This document shows, piece by piece, positions 8,731 to 17,288 of a DNA stretch of 64,000 bases (position 1 is its first letter; every line of letters starts with the position of its first letter). This DNA comes from Marinimicrobium sp. C6131 (GTDB taxonomy: Bacteria > Pseudomonadota > Gammaproteobacteria > Pseudomonadales > Cellvibrionaceae), in the NCBI RefSeq assembly GCF_026153455.1, contig NZ_CP110629.1, forward strand, positions 3,720,001-3,784,000, in the 5' to 3' direction. Under the pieces are notes generated by a model. That model saw only the letters and a program-made list of their open reading frames with translations. It was not told the origin of the DNA and searched no databases. A program made the translations under genes and the position numbers.

Positions 8731-10032
8731 ATGGAACTGTCAATTGTCGTGTTGGTGCTCAGCTTCGCTGTGTTGCTGTTTCTCAACGTCCCCATCGCGA
8801 TCAGTATCGGCATATCAACCCTGCTGACGATGCTGTTCACCATTGATTTCACGCCCGCCGTCATGACGTTGGCGCAGCGAATGGCGGGAGGTATCAACAG
8901 CTTTGCCCTGTTAGCCATTCCCTTCTTTATCCTGTCGGGTATTCTGATGGGGCAGGGAGGCATTGCGCACCGCCTGATTGAGTTTGCCAAGGTGTTTTTC
9001 GGGATGCTGCCTGGCGGCCTGGCCTTTGTGAATGTGATCAGCTGTACGCTGTTTGGTGCCATTTCCGGCTCCGCTGTGGCGGCCACGTCGGCTGTGGGTG
9101 GTTTCATGGTCCCGGCCATGACCAAAGAGGGCTACGACCGGGGCTTTAGCGGTGCGGTGACGGTGACCGCTTCCACAACCGGTCTTCTGATTCCTCCGAG
9201 CAACGTGTTGATCGTTTACTCGCTCGCCAGTGGCGGTGTTTCCATTGCCGCCCTGTTTATTGCCGGTTATATTCCGGGCCTGCTGTTGATGGCCGGCTTG
9301 ATGGCGGTGTGTGGTATCTGGGCCAAGATGAAAGGGTACCCGGTGGGCGAGCGTATTCCGTTTCGTGATGCGGTACGTAAAACTGTTGATGCGATACCGA
9401 GTCTCTTGCTGATCATTATCGTCATCGGCGGTATTGTGGCGGGCTTCTTCACCGCCACCGAGGCCAGCGTGATCGCGGTGCTCTACGCTCTGGCATTATC
9501 GGTGTTCATATACCGGGAGGTGAAGATCAACCAGCTTCCGTCCATTCTGGTCAAATCGGTGGAAACCACGGCCATCGTGATGTTATTGATCGGTACATCA
9601 ACCGCCATGTCCTGGGTGATGTCCTATGAAAATATCCCGCAGACCATCAGCGATGCCCTGATTGCGCTGAGTGACAACCCTTATGTCATTCTACTGACCA
9701 TCAATCTCATTCTGTTGATTGTCGGCATTTTCATGGACATGACACCGGCGGTCCTGATCTTCACGCCCATCTTCCTCCCGGTAGTCACCGAGCTGGGCAT
9801 GTCGCCGCTGCACTTCGGTATCATGATTGTCCTGAACCTGTGTATCGGGTTGTGTACCCCGCCGGTGGGGAGTGTGCTCTTTGTGGGCTGCGGTATTGCC
9901 AAAACAACCATCGCCAAGATGTTCAAACCGCTGTTGCCCCTGTATGCCGCAATGTTTATTGTCCTGATGCTGGTGACCTATGTGCCGGCGTTCAGTGAAG
10001 CCCTGCCGCGCTTGTTCGGGCTGTACGAATAA
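8731..10032 (+). CDS. TRAP transporter large permease, DctM family
   Basis: 433 residues with about a dozen hydrophobic segments. Family motifs are PIAISIGISTLLTML, FALLAIPFFILSGILMGQGGIAHRLI, GAISGSAVAATSAVGGFMVPAM, GLLIPPSNVLIVYSLASGG and NLCIGLCTPPVGSVLFVGCGIA. It is the sodium-coupled channel subunit of the tripartite transporter. It follows the small permease by 37 bp and is followed after 19 bp by the VOC gene, so all four are probably co-transcribed. Confidence 0.94.
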   Translation: MELSIVVLVLSFAVLLFLNVPIAISIGISTLLTMLFTIDFTPAVMTLAQRMAGGINSFALLAIPFFILSGILMGQGGIAHRLIEFAKVFFGMLPGGLAFVNVISCTLFGAISGSAVAATSAVGGFMVPAMTKEGYDRGFSGAVTVTASTTGLLIPPSNVLIVYSLASGGVSIAALFIAGYIPGLLLMAGLMAVCGIWAKMKGYPVGERIPFRDAVRKTVDAIPSLLLIIIVIGGIVAGFFTATEASVIAVLYALALSVFIYREVKINQLPSILVKSVETTAIVMLLIGTSTAMSWVMSYENIPQTISDALIALSDNPYVILLTINLILLIVGIFMDMTPAVLIFTPIFLPVVTELGMSPLHFGIMIVLNLCIGLCTPPVGSVLFVGCGIAKTTIAKMFKPLLPLYAAMFIVLMLVTYVPAFSEALPRLFGLYE

Positions 10033-10051
10033 TCTGGAGCAGTAGAATACT

Positions 10052-10435
10052 ATGAAGATTGAGCACTTTGCTTACAATGTGGCTGACCCGGAAGCGGTGG
10101 CGGAATGGTATACCGGGAATCTGGGGATGACCGTTGCCCGGAAAATGGACGGCGGGCCCCGGACTCATTTTCTGAAGGACTCCGGTGGCCAGGTCATGAT
10201 TGAGATCTACAACAATCCGCCGGGCGAAGTGCCACCCTATGCGGATATGAACCCGCTGATTCTGCACCTGGCGTTTGTGTGTGACAATCCGGAAGCGAAG
10301 CGGGTGGAACTTGAAAAAGTGGGCGCGACGTTCGTCGAGGAAGTGAAACCTCAGGACGGCTCACATCTGGTGATGATGCGTGACCCGTTCGGGTTCAGCA
10401 TCCAGTTGTGCAAACGCGGCGTGCCGATGCTGTAA
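10052..10435 (+). CDS. VOC-family (glyoxalase/dioxygenase fold) protein
   Basis: 127 residues with a paired beta-alpha-beta-beta-beta VOC fold. Candidate metal ligands are H5 (KIEHFAYNV), E52 (QVMIEIYNN), H72 (LILHLAF) and a C-terminal acid/aromatic strand (MRDPFGFSIQLC). It is the last gene of the TRAP operon and close to uronate genes, so a role in sugar-acid handling (isomerase or detoxification of a reactive keto intermediate) is plausible. The substrate is unknown. A convergent terminator separates it from kdgK. Confidence 0.8.
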   Translation: MKIEHFAYNVADPEAVAEWYTGNLGMTVARKMDGGPRTHFLKDSGGQVMIEIYNNPPGEVPPYADMNPLILHLAFVCDNPEAKRVELEKVGATFVEEVKPQDGSHLVMMRDPFGFSIQLCKRGVPML

Positions 10436-10461
10436 GCAGTGGGGCCTTGCCTGAGTAGTGG

Positions 10462-10489
10462 AAAAAGGCGGCGCCGGCGCGCGCCGCCT
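10462..10489 (-). terminator. Intrinsic terminator of kdgK
   Basis: Read leftward, AGGCGGCG pairs with CGCCGCCT and is followed by TTTTT. It lies just after the kdgK stop codon, in the convergent gap with the VOC gene. Confidence 0.7.
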
Positions 10490-10497
10490 GTTCGGTA

Positions 10498-11433
10498 TCA
10501 GCCGTTGATACCAGCTTCAAACAGGGTTTTCTCGATCACACCGCCGCGGTGCTGAATGACGACCCGCGCACAGCGGGTGCCGTTGGCCGCGGCTTCCTCC
10601 GCCGAGGCGCCGCCCAGTCGCGCGGCCAGATAGCCGGCGTTGAAAGTGTCTCCCGCGCCGGTCGTGTCGATCACATTGTCGACCTTGGGAACCGGGACTC
10701 GCTGCTCTTCGCCATCGACAATCAGTACGGTGTCGTCAGCACCCCGTTTCAACACCAACTCGGACAGTGCTGTGTAGCGTTTCTTGCAGCCTTCAATGGA
10801 GTCATCGCCCCACAGAAGCTGCTCATCATCCAGTGTCAGCAGGGCGATGTCGGTGTGCTTGAGCATGGCCAACATGGCATTCTGGGCGTCTTTGGCCGCG
10901 TTCCACAGGCGTGGGCGATAGTTGCTGTCGAAGATGACCTTGGCTCCTTTGCCACGAAGTTTGGCGAGCGCATCAAACAGGCTTTGCCGCGCGGTATCGG
11001 TCATGATCGCCAGCGTAATGCCGCTCAGATATACGGCATCGAAACCCTGAAGTTGCTGGTACAGCCGCACGCTCTCGTTGGGGTCGGAAAACAGTTCGCG
11101 GGCCGGTGCTTCGCGGCGCCAGTAGAAGAATTCACGCTCACCGTCGGGCGTATTGCGAATGATGTACAGGCCGGGTGAGCGACCGGCAACCCGCTCAATC
11201 ATGTCGGTGCCGACATTTTCGTCATGCATTCGCTGGATGATCTGCTCGCTGTAGGGATCATCCCCCAGGCGGGTGACGTAGTGGGTCTCCAGCCCCAGAC
11301 GGGACATGTAGACGGAGGTGTTATACGTATCTCCGGCGTAAGAGAGGGCCATGATTTCACGGGTCTCCTCCTGCGCGGTAGGATAGGGCGATAGCTCCAC
11401 CATAACTTCGCCAATTGCTGCTATACGTGCCAT
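10498..11433 (-). CDS. kdgK: 2-dehydro-3-deoxygluconokinase (PfkB family)
   Basis: 311 residues starting MARIAAIGEVMVELSP. The upstream in-frame extension to 11613 has no family similarity. PfkB-type sugar kinase motifs are the N-terminal GEVMVEL and the C-terminal ATP/catalytic motif DTTGAGDTFNAGYLAARL, whose aspartate is the catalytic base. GREFFYWR and SGITLAI-type segments fit KDG kinases. It would phosphorylate the KDG formed by UxaA for Entner-Doudoroff aldol cleavage. It is transcribed divergently from uxuB, with an operator-like site between them. No KDPG aldolase gene is in the window. Confidence 0.88.
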   Translation of the reverse strand: MARIAAIGEVMVELSPYPTAQEETREIMALSYAGDTYNTSVYMSRLGLETHYVTRLGDDPYSEQIIQRMHDENVGTDMIERVAGRSPGLYIIRNTPDGEREFFYWRREAPARELFSDPNESVRLYQQLQGFDAVYLSGITLAIMTDTARQSLFDALAKLRGKGAKVIFDSNYRPRLWNAAKDAQNAMLAMLKHTDIALLTLDDEQLLWGDDSIEGCKKRYTALSELVLKRGADDTVLIVDGEEQRVPVPKVDNVIDTTGAGDTFNAGYLAARLGGASAEEAAANGTRCARVVIQHRGGVIEKTLFEAGING

Positions 11434-11574
11434 AAAGAGGGTGCCTGTTGGTTGATCGTTGATGTTGTAATGGTTGTGCCGCGCGCTCTGGGCATGAATG
11501 CCGGGGCGGCAATTGCAGGGCAGTGAACAGAAAATATACCATCGAGTGGGAGAGATTGCCAATGTGAGTACGAT

Positions 11575-11588
11575 TGACAACGCTGCCA
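11575..11588. promoter_or_regulatory. Operator-like site between kdgK and uxuB
   Basis: TGACAACGCTGCCA differs at one position from the perfect palindrome at 1662-1675 upstream of uxaA. It lies in the divergent promoter region of two uronate genes, so it may bind the same regulator. Confidence 0.4.
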
Positions 11589-11646
11589 TAGAGCAGTGAT
11601 GCGCCCGACTCACAATTGCCTATCAACCAAAAGAAAGAGTGATGTT

Positions 11647-13122
11647 ATGAAACGTTTAAACAATGAAACTTTGGGGCAGGTGCCCGCTTCCGTTCTTACT
11701 CCCGACTATGACCGGTCGGCCCTGAAAGCGGGTATTGTCCATCTGGGTATCGGTGCTTTCCATCGGGCTCATCAGGCGTTCTACACCGAAGCGGTACTGA
11801 ATCAGCTTGGTGGGGACTGGGGTATCATCGGGTGCAGTCTGCGCTCTGCTTCCGTACGTGAGCAGCTCGCTCCCCAGGACGGTTTGTATACCCTGGTTGA
11901 ACGCTCCAGCGACAGTGAAAAACTGCAGATCATCGGTGCTGTGAAAGCCGTCATGGTTGGTCCGGAGGACCCAAAGGAGCTGGTTTCGGTGATGGCAGAT
12001 CCGGCCATCAGAATTGTGTCGATGACAGTGACGGAGAAAGGTTACTGTCACGACCCCGCTACCGGGAATCTCAACCTGAACAATCCGGATATTCAGCACG
12101 ACCTCAAGAATCTGGACAAGCCGCGGTCCGCTATCGGTTATCTGGTCTCGGCGCTCAAAGCCCGAATGGAAGCCGGGGTTCCCAGCTTTACCGCGCTAAG
12201 CTGCGACAACCTGCCCAACAATGGTCAGGTGCTAGAAAAGGCGCTGCATCAGTTCGCTGAACAGGTGTCACCACAGCTGGCGCAGTGGATCCGTAGCAAT
12301 ACCACTTTCCCGTGCACGATGATCGACCGGATTGTACCGGCGACGACCGATGAAGACCGCCAGCACGTAGAGGCGCTTCTGGGGTTGCGCGATGAGGGCA
12401 CCGTGTTTACCGAGCCGTTCACCCAGTGGGTCATTGAGGACAACTTTGCCAACGGCCGGCCCGCCTGGGAGAAGGTAGGCGCGCAACTGGTCGATGACGT
12501 GGAGATCTTCGAGAAGATCAAGCTGCGACTGCTTAATGGTGCCCATTCGACTCTGGCGTATTCCGGTTATCTTGCCGGTTTTGATTATGTCAGTGAAGTG
12601 ATGGCCGAGCCCGCGTTCGTGAAGATGGTGGAGACCTATCATGCCCGGGAGGCCGGTGAAACAGTCAGTGCGCCGGACGGGTTTGACATTGAGTTCTATA
12701 AGGGTCAACTCCGCGATCGGTTTCGTAACAAGTCGCTAAAGCACCGTACCTGGCAGATCGCCATGGACGGTTCCCAGAAGTTGCCCCAGCGTTTGTTGCA
12801 TACCTTGCGTGATCAACTTCAGGGGGCGGGACATATCGATATCATTACGCTGGGTGTGGCGGCGTGGATTCGCTACGTCTCCGGCGTCGATGAGAAAGGC
12901 GAGCCGATAGACGTTTCCGACCCGCTGGCGGATACGCTCCGTGCCGCCTGCGATTCGGCGAAGGGTGACCCGGCCGCCATGGTCAGAGCGGTGGTGTCCA
13001 TCAAAGAAGTGTTTGGCTCGGATCTCATCAATGAGCCAGCCTTTGTGGCGTCCACGACGCGCTGGCTTACGTCCTTCTACGATAAAGGCGTACTGGCGAC
13101 AGTGCGTGAGCATTTTGGCTAG
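11647..13122 (+). CDS. uxuB: Fructuronate reductase / mannitol dehydrogenase family
   Basis: 491 residues, the usual length for UxuB. The ATG at 11647 gives MKRLNNETL, and the family nucleotide-binding motif IVHLGIGAFHRAHQAFYTEAV follows. Further signatures are FPCTMIDRIVPATT, EPFTQWVIEDNF, KLRLLNGAHSTLAYSGYLAG and QKLPQRLLHTLRDQL. UxuB reduces D-fructuronate to D-mannonate with NADH. Related enzymes reduce tagaturonate or oxidise mannitol, so the exact substrate is inferred from the kdgK/uxaA setting. It is followed directly by a strong terminator. Confidence 0.85.
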   Translation: MKRLNNETLGQVPASVLTPDYDRSALKAGIVHLGIGAFHRAHQAFYTEAVLNQLGGDWGIIGCSLRSASVREQLAPQDGLYTLVERSSDSEKLQIIGAVKAVMVGPEDPKELVSVMADPAIRIVSMTVTEKGYCHDPATGNLNLNNPDIQHDLKNLDKPRSAIGYLVSALKARMEAGVPSFTALSCDNLPNNGQVLEKALHQFAEQVSPQLAQWIRSNTTFPCTMIDRIVPATTDEDRQHVEALLGLRDEGTVFTEPFTQWVIEDNFANGRPAWEKVGAQLVDDVEIFEKIKLRLLNGAHSTLAYSGYLAGFDYVSEVMAEPAFVKMVETYHAREAGETVSAPDGFDIEFYKGQLRDRFRNKSLKHRTWQIAMDGSQKLPQRLLHTLRDQLQGAGHIDIITLGVAAWIRYVSGVDEKGEPIDVSDPLADTLRAACDSAKGDPAAMVRAVVSIKEVFGSDLINEPAFVASTTRWLTSFYDKGVLATVREHFG

Positions 13123-13132
13123 ATATCTGTCT

Positions 13133-13160
13133 GGCCGGGCGGATTTAGCCCGGCCTTTTT
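13133..13160 (+). terminator. Intrinsic terminator after uxuB
   Basis: GGCCGGGC pairs with GCCCGGCC across a seven-base loop and is followed by TTTTT, 10 bp after the uxuB stop. The pectinesterase gene starts only 27 bp later, so it may depend on readthrough. Confidence 0.85.
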
Positions 13161-13186
13161 GCAGAATAACCGTTGAGATAATCACT

Positions 13187-14287
13187 ATGAGATTCGTTTC
13201 CTGCGCCTTTGCGTTGCTGGTCGTGGTGTTGGTTGGTGGTTGTGGCGACGCTCGTCGTGATCTACACGCTGTAGTGGACCCGCAACAGCGCGCGTTCGAT
13301 GATCTTCCGGTGTATGAGACCGTACAGGCGGCGCTGGATGCCGCCCCGGACTCGAGGGAGGCGCCCCATCGTATTCTGATTCGTGCGGGCGAGTACCGGG
13401 AAAAGCTTCGAATCGACAAACCGTATATTCACCTTCTGGGTGAGGGCATGGAACAGACCCGGATTCACTACGATGATTTCGCTGGCCGGAGTGACGGAGA
13501 GGGGGGAAACCTCGGCACTTTTCGCAGCTATACGGTCAGCGTGACCAGCACCGATGTCCAGTTTCATTCTTTGAGTATCGAGAATCGCTTCGACTTCGTC
13601 GCCAACGATGCCTTGCCCAAGGACCACCCGGACCGGGTAAACGGCACTCAGGCGGTTGCGTTGCACCTGGACAAGGGCAGTGACCGAGTGCTGGCACGGG
13701 ACGTTCAACTGCTCGGTCATCAGGACACACTGTATATGAATGGCGAGCGCGCCTGGTTCGACAAGTCGCGGATCGCCGGTAACGTGGATTTTATCTTTGG
13801 TGCGGGAAATGCGTTGTTTACCGATTCGGATATTGTGACGAGGGCCCGCGGCAGACAACATGAGACTCACGGTTATGTGACGGCGCCCTCCACCGACATC
13901 CACTCCGAGTTTGGCTTCACCTTCCTCAACTCCCGTCTGATCCGGGAAGCGGGAGTGCCGGATAACTCCACGGCCCTGGGGCGCCCATGGCACCCCACGA
14001 CCACTTTTGATGACGGTCGTTATGCAGACCCGGACGCGATTGGTAAGGCGGTATTCATAGGCTGCCATATGGAGGCACACATCAAGGAGTCCGGATGGGA
14101 CAAAATGGGCGGTACGGCTCCGGATGGCGGCAAGATGTGGTTTTACCCGGAAGACTCCCGCTTCTTTGAATACGGCAGCGAAGGCCCCGGCGCGCAACAG
14201 CATGAACAGCGGCGTCATCTATCCGAGGCGGAGGTCAAGCGCTACCGGATTGATACGATTTTTGGGGACTGGGCTCCGGAGGAGTAA
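13187..14287 (+). CDS. Pectinesterase lipoprotein (CE8)
   Basis: 366 residues. The ATG at 13187 begins a lipoprotein signal (ALLVVVLVGGCG). The beta-helix enzyme shows the CE8 signatures NGTQAVALHL, GHQDTLYM (catalytic Asp), GNVDFIFGAG (second catalytic Asp) and LGRPWH (substrate-binding Arg/Trp). It removes methyl esters from homogalacturonan at the cell surface and so prepares pectin for lyases or hydrolases, none of which is in the window. It ends at a bidirectional terminator facing fbaB. Confidence 0.93.
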   Translation: MRFVSCAFALLVVVLVGGCGDARRDLHAVVDPQQRAFDDLPVYETVQAALDAAPDSREAPHRILIRAGEYREKLRIDKPYIHLLGEGMEQTRIHYDDFAGRSDGEGGNLGTFRSYTVSVTSTDVQFHSLSIENRFDFVANDALPKDHPDRVNGTQAVALHLDKGSDRVLARDVQLLGHQDTLYMNGERAWFDKSRIAGNVDFIFGAGNALFTDSDIVTRARGRQHETHGYVTAPSTDIHSEFGFTFLNSRLIREAGVPDNSTALGRPWHPTTTFDDGRYADPDAIGKAVFIGCHMEAHIKESGWDKMGGTAPDGGKMWFYPEDSRFFEYGSEGPGAQQHEQRRHLSEAEVKRYRIDTIFGDWAPEE

Positions 14288-14297
14288 CCGGTGATAT

Positions 14298-14325
14298 AAA
14301 AACGGCAGGACATGCCTGCCGTTTT
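14298..14325. terminator. Bidirectional terminator between pectinesterase and aldolase
   Basis: AAAACGGCAGG and CCTGCCGTTTT form a hairpin with an A-run on one side and a T-run on the other. It serves the convergent pectinesterase and fbaB genes. Confidence 0.85.
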
Positions 14326-14349
14326 CGTTGGTCGCCGGTAGCGCCCGAG

Positions 14350-15402
14350 TTACGCGATCGTGATGCGCTTGTCCAGGTACACATCCTGAATGGCATTCAG
14401 CAGTTCCACCCCTTCGTTCATCGGTCGCTGAAATGCTTTGCGACCGGAAATCAGTCCCATGCCGCCGGCGCGTTTGTTGATCACCGAGGTGCGCACTGCC
14501 TGAGCGAGATCGCCCGCACCGGTGGAGGCGCCGCCGGAATTGATCAGACCGATTCGACCCATGTAGCAGTTCGCCACCTGATAGCGGACCAGATCGATCG
14601 GGTGGTCGCTGGACAAGTGACTGTAAACTTTCGGGTGGGTCTTTCCGACTTTCACCGCGTTAAAGCCACCGTTGTTCTCCGCCATTTTCTGCTTGATGAT
14701 ATCCGCCTTGATGGTCACGCCCAGGTGGTTGGCCTGTCCGGTCAGGTCGGCTGCCGTATGGTAGTCAACGCCATCCTGTTTGAAATCACCATTGCGCAAG
14801 TAGGTCCAGAGAATGGTCATCATGCCCAGCTCGTGCGCCTGTTCGAAGGCGGCACTGATTTCCTGCAGCTGACGGCGGGAATTCTCCGATCCGAAATAAA
14901 TGGTGGCGCCGATGGCGACGGCCCCCATGTCGTAGGCCTGCTTGACCTGCCCGAACAGCGTCTGATCGTAAGAGGTCGGGTAGACCAGGGCGTCGTTGTG
15001 GTTCAACTTGACCACGAACGGAATACGGTGGGCGTACTGACGGGCGACAGAACCCAATGCCCCCAGAGTTGACGCCACCGCATTGCAGCCCCCCTCAATG
15101 GCGAGCTCGACAATGTTCTTGGGGTCAAAGTACAGTGGGTTGGGCGCGAAGGAAGCGCCCGCCGAGTGCTCAATACCCTGGTCAACCGGCAGAATCGACA
15201 GGTAGCCGGTGCCGGCCAGGCGGCCGTGATTGAGCAGTTGCTGATAGGCCCGAAGTACCGGAATCGGTCGATCGGTCTGGGAAAAGGTCTGGCTGACGTA
15301 ATCGGCGCCGGGAAGCGTCAGCTGATCCTGAGTGATTTTTTCACAACGGTGAGTGAGCAGGCTGTCCGCCTCTTCACCCAACAGCTTGGTGATATCGTTC
15401 AT
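14350..15402 (-). CDS. fbaB: Class I fructose-bisphosphate aldolase, FbaB/DhnA type
   Basis: 350 residues. Motifs of archaeal-type class I aldolases are LSILPVDQGIEHSAGASF, NAVASTLGALG, VVKLNHNDAL and GATIYFGS. The Schiff-base lysine is likely in AVKVGKTHP or nearby, and the phosphate-binding motif is GLINSGGAST. It cleaves fructose-1,6-bisphosphate without a metal. The next gene upstream on the same strand encodes a PPi-type phosphofructokinase, so the two may supply consecutive glycolytic steps. The ATG at 15402 has a GAGAGACGAAAG-type upstream region. Confidence 0.93.
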   Translation of the reverse strand: MNDITKLLGEEADSLLTHRCEKITQDQLTLPGADYVSQTFSQTDRPIPVLRAYQQLLNHGRLAGTGYLSILPVDQGIEHSAGASFAPNPLYFDPKNIVELAIEGGCNAVASTLGALGSVARQYAHRIPFVVKLNHNDALVYPTSYDQTLFGQVKQAYDMGAVAIGATIYFGSENSRRQLQEISAAFEQAHELGMMTILWTYLRNGDFKQDGVDYHTAADLTGQANHLGVTIKADIIKQKMAENNGGFNAVKVGKTHPKVYSHLSSDHPIDLVRYQVANCYMGRIGLINSGGASTGAGDLAQAVRTSVINKRAGGMGLISGRKAFQRPMNEGVELLNAIQDVYLDKRITIA

Positions 15403-15574
15403 GTCTTTCGTCTCTCAGTTGGTTGATACGCGCACTCGAGTGCGTCTCTATCGCGTTGGCCATCGGCGATGGCAGGTTGGGCTCCCCCCGGGATTGACAG
15501 AAACACCTTCTCCGGCCGAAAGCTCTCACCCCTTCCGCCGAAAATCACGGGTGTCCCTGTCTAAATCAATTCAG

Positions 15575-16834
15575 TTAAAGATCGTTAAATTCCGCACACT
15601 TTTTGGGAATCACGGACTTGTTCAGTACCCGGTAATCGGGCAGACCGTTCTGATAGGGAGGATAGGCCTCCCCTTCGATCAGTGGTGACAGGTAGCGGCG
15701 TGCCTTGTCGGTAATATGAAAACCGTCGTCGGTAATATAGTCGGCAGGCAGACACCGTTCGACATTGGCCACGGCGGACAGGGGCGCCTTGTCAATGTGC
15801 CATCGGTAGGGTTGGTCGGATTCTCGAACCACCACCGGCATGACGGCATTTTCGCCGTTGACCGCATAGCGCACGGCGGCACGACCGAGCTCATACGCCT
15901 GATCCACATCGGTTTGCGAAGCGATATGACGAGCGGCACGCTGCAGATAATCGCACACCGCCCAGTGGCATTTGTAACCCGCGTGCTGCTTGATTTTGTT
16001 CACAATGACCGGAGCAACCCCGCCGAGCTGGGCATGACCGAACGCATCGGTGGTGCCGGAGCTGGAGAGAAACTCGCCCGTTGCATCCTTCGCGCCCTCG
16101 GACACGACAATCATGCAGAAGCCGCGCTCGGCAACGACCCGGTCGATCTGCTCCAGAAAACGCGCTTCATCCAATGGCACTTCCGGGAACAGAATGATGT
16201 CCGGTCCCATGCCCCGCTCGTCTCGTGCCAACGCGGCACTGGCGGCAACCCAGCCAGCGTGCCGACCCATGACTTCCATGACGAACACCTTGGTGGAGGT
16301 ACGTTGCATGGAGGCGACATCGAACGAGGCTTCCAATATGGACACCGCAGTGTATTTGGCGACAGAGCCAAAGCCCGGGCAGCAGTCGGTGATCGGCAGA
16401 TCGTTGTCCATGGTTTTGGGCACGCCGATGCAGGTGATGGGAAAGCCCATCTTTTCAGACAATTGCGAGACTTTATGCGCGGTGTCCTGTGAATCGCCGC
16501 CACCATTGTAAAAGAAGTATCGGATATCGTGGGCCTTGAACACCTCAATCAGGCGCTCGTACTGGGTGCGATGTTCCTCTATCGACTTGAGCTTGTAGCG
16601 GCAGGAACCGAAGGCGCCGGACGGCGTGTGCAGCAGCGCTGCCAGATCGCTTTCGGACTCGGCGGTGATGTCGATCAACTCTTCGGTCAGTGCGCCAATG
16701 ATGCCGTCTCGGCCAGCGTAAAGCGTACCGATGGTATCGGGGTGGGCTTTGGCTTCGGCGATCACGCCGGCAGCCGACGCATTGATCACGGCGGTCACAC
16801 CGCCGGATTGCGCGTAAAATGCATTGTGTGGCAC
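15575..16834 (-). CDS. Pyrophosphate-dependent 6-phosphofructokinase
   Basis: About 419 residues from a GTG at 16834 with AAAGGAAC upstream. The further in-frame extension to 16966 looks non-coding. PFK-fold motifs are AQSGGVTAVINASAAG, YFFYNGGGDSQDTA, PKTMDNDLPITD and VFVMEVMGRHAGWVAA. Asp in GGGDS and Lys in PKTMDND are the accepted markers of PPi-using rather than ATP-using enzymes. It reversibly interconverts fructose-6-phosphate and fructose-1,6-bisphosphate. It lies directly upstream of fbaB, 172 bp apart, and probably shares its transcript. Confidence 0.9.
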   Translation of the reverse strand: MPHNAFYAQSGGVTAVINASAAGVIAEAKAHPDTIGTLYAGRDGIIGALTEELIDITAESESDLAALLHTPSGAFGSCRYKLKSIEEHRTQYERLIEVFKAHDIRYFFYNGGGDSQDTAHKVSQLSEKMGFPITCIGVPKTMDNDLPITDCCPGFGSVAKYTAVSILEASFDVASMQRTSTKVFVMEVMGRHAGWVAASAALARDERGMGPDIILFPEVPLDEARFLEQIDRVVAERGFCMIVVSEGAKDATGEFLSSSGTTDAFGHAQLGGVAPVIVNKIKQHAGYKCHWAVCDYLQRAARHIASQTDVDQAYELGRAAVRYAVNGENAVMPVVVRESDQPYRWHIDKAPLSAVANVERCLPADYITDDGFHITDKARRYLSPLIEGEAYPPYQNGLPDYRVLNKSVIPKKCAEFNDL

Positions 16835-17228
16835 GGTCTGTTCCTTTGGCTGATAGCAATGACGTTCTTCTTCATTGCCGGTCTCTCGTCTCTCATCCGT
16901 GGGCGCTTTTTCTGGACGTCTGCCGACAGGGCAATAGCCCTTGTCAGTGAGTGCGTCGCGCCTCACGCTATTTCATCATGGTGTTGGTATCGCACTCCGT
17001 AATCGATTGAGGAGTGTGTAATCCAGTGCCGATTTGATCGTCTTCTTGGGAGACGTTCTGTTTGGTGAGTTTTTTATAGGGGGAACGAATTCTAGCACAG
17101 GCAAGATTGCTTGCAATGGTTGATTGGGTATAAATGGAATGTAACCGTCACGCCTGTTTCGCAAACGTTATCCACACACAGTGCGCACCGTTTACATAAG
17201 TATGACAAAGCAACAAGTGTGAATTAGG
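16835..17228. other. Intergenic region with the likely pfp promoter
   Basis: No gene is seen. On the minus strand, TTGCAA (17111-17116) and TAGAAT (17089-17094) are 16 bp apart and look like a sigma-70 promoter for the phosphofructokinase. This would leave a leader of about 250 bases. No riboswitch motif was recognised in the leader. Confidence 0.4.
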
Positions 17229-17254
17229 CGTCGGGTGTCATTCGCCACCCGACG
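17229..17254. repeat. Short extragenic palindrome after ntrC
   Basis: CGTCGGGTG and CACCCGACG pair across TCATTCGC. It resembles the palindromes at 44058, 46058 and 54785 and lies just past the ntrC stop, where it could serve as a transcription end. Confidence 0.6.
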
Positions 17255-17288
17255 ATTCCGGTTATGGTGAGGACGACTGTTTCCCTGG

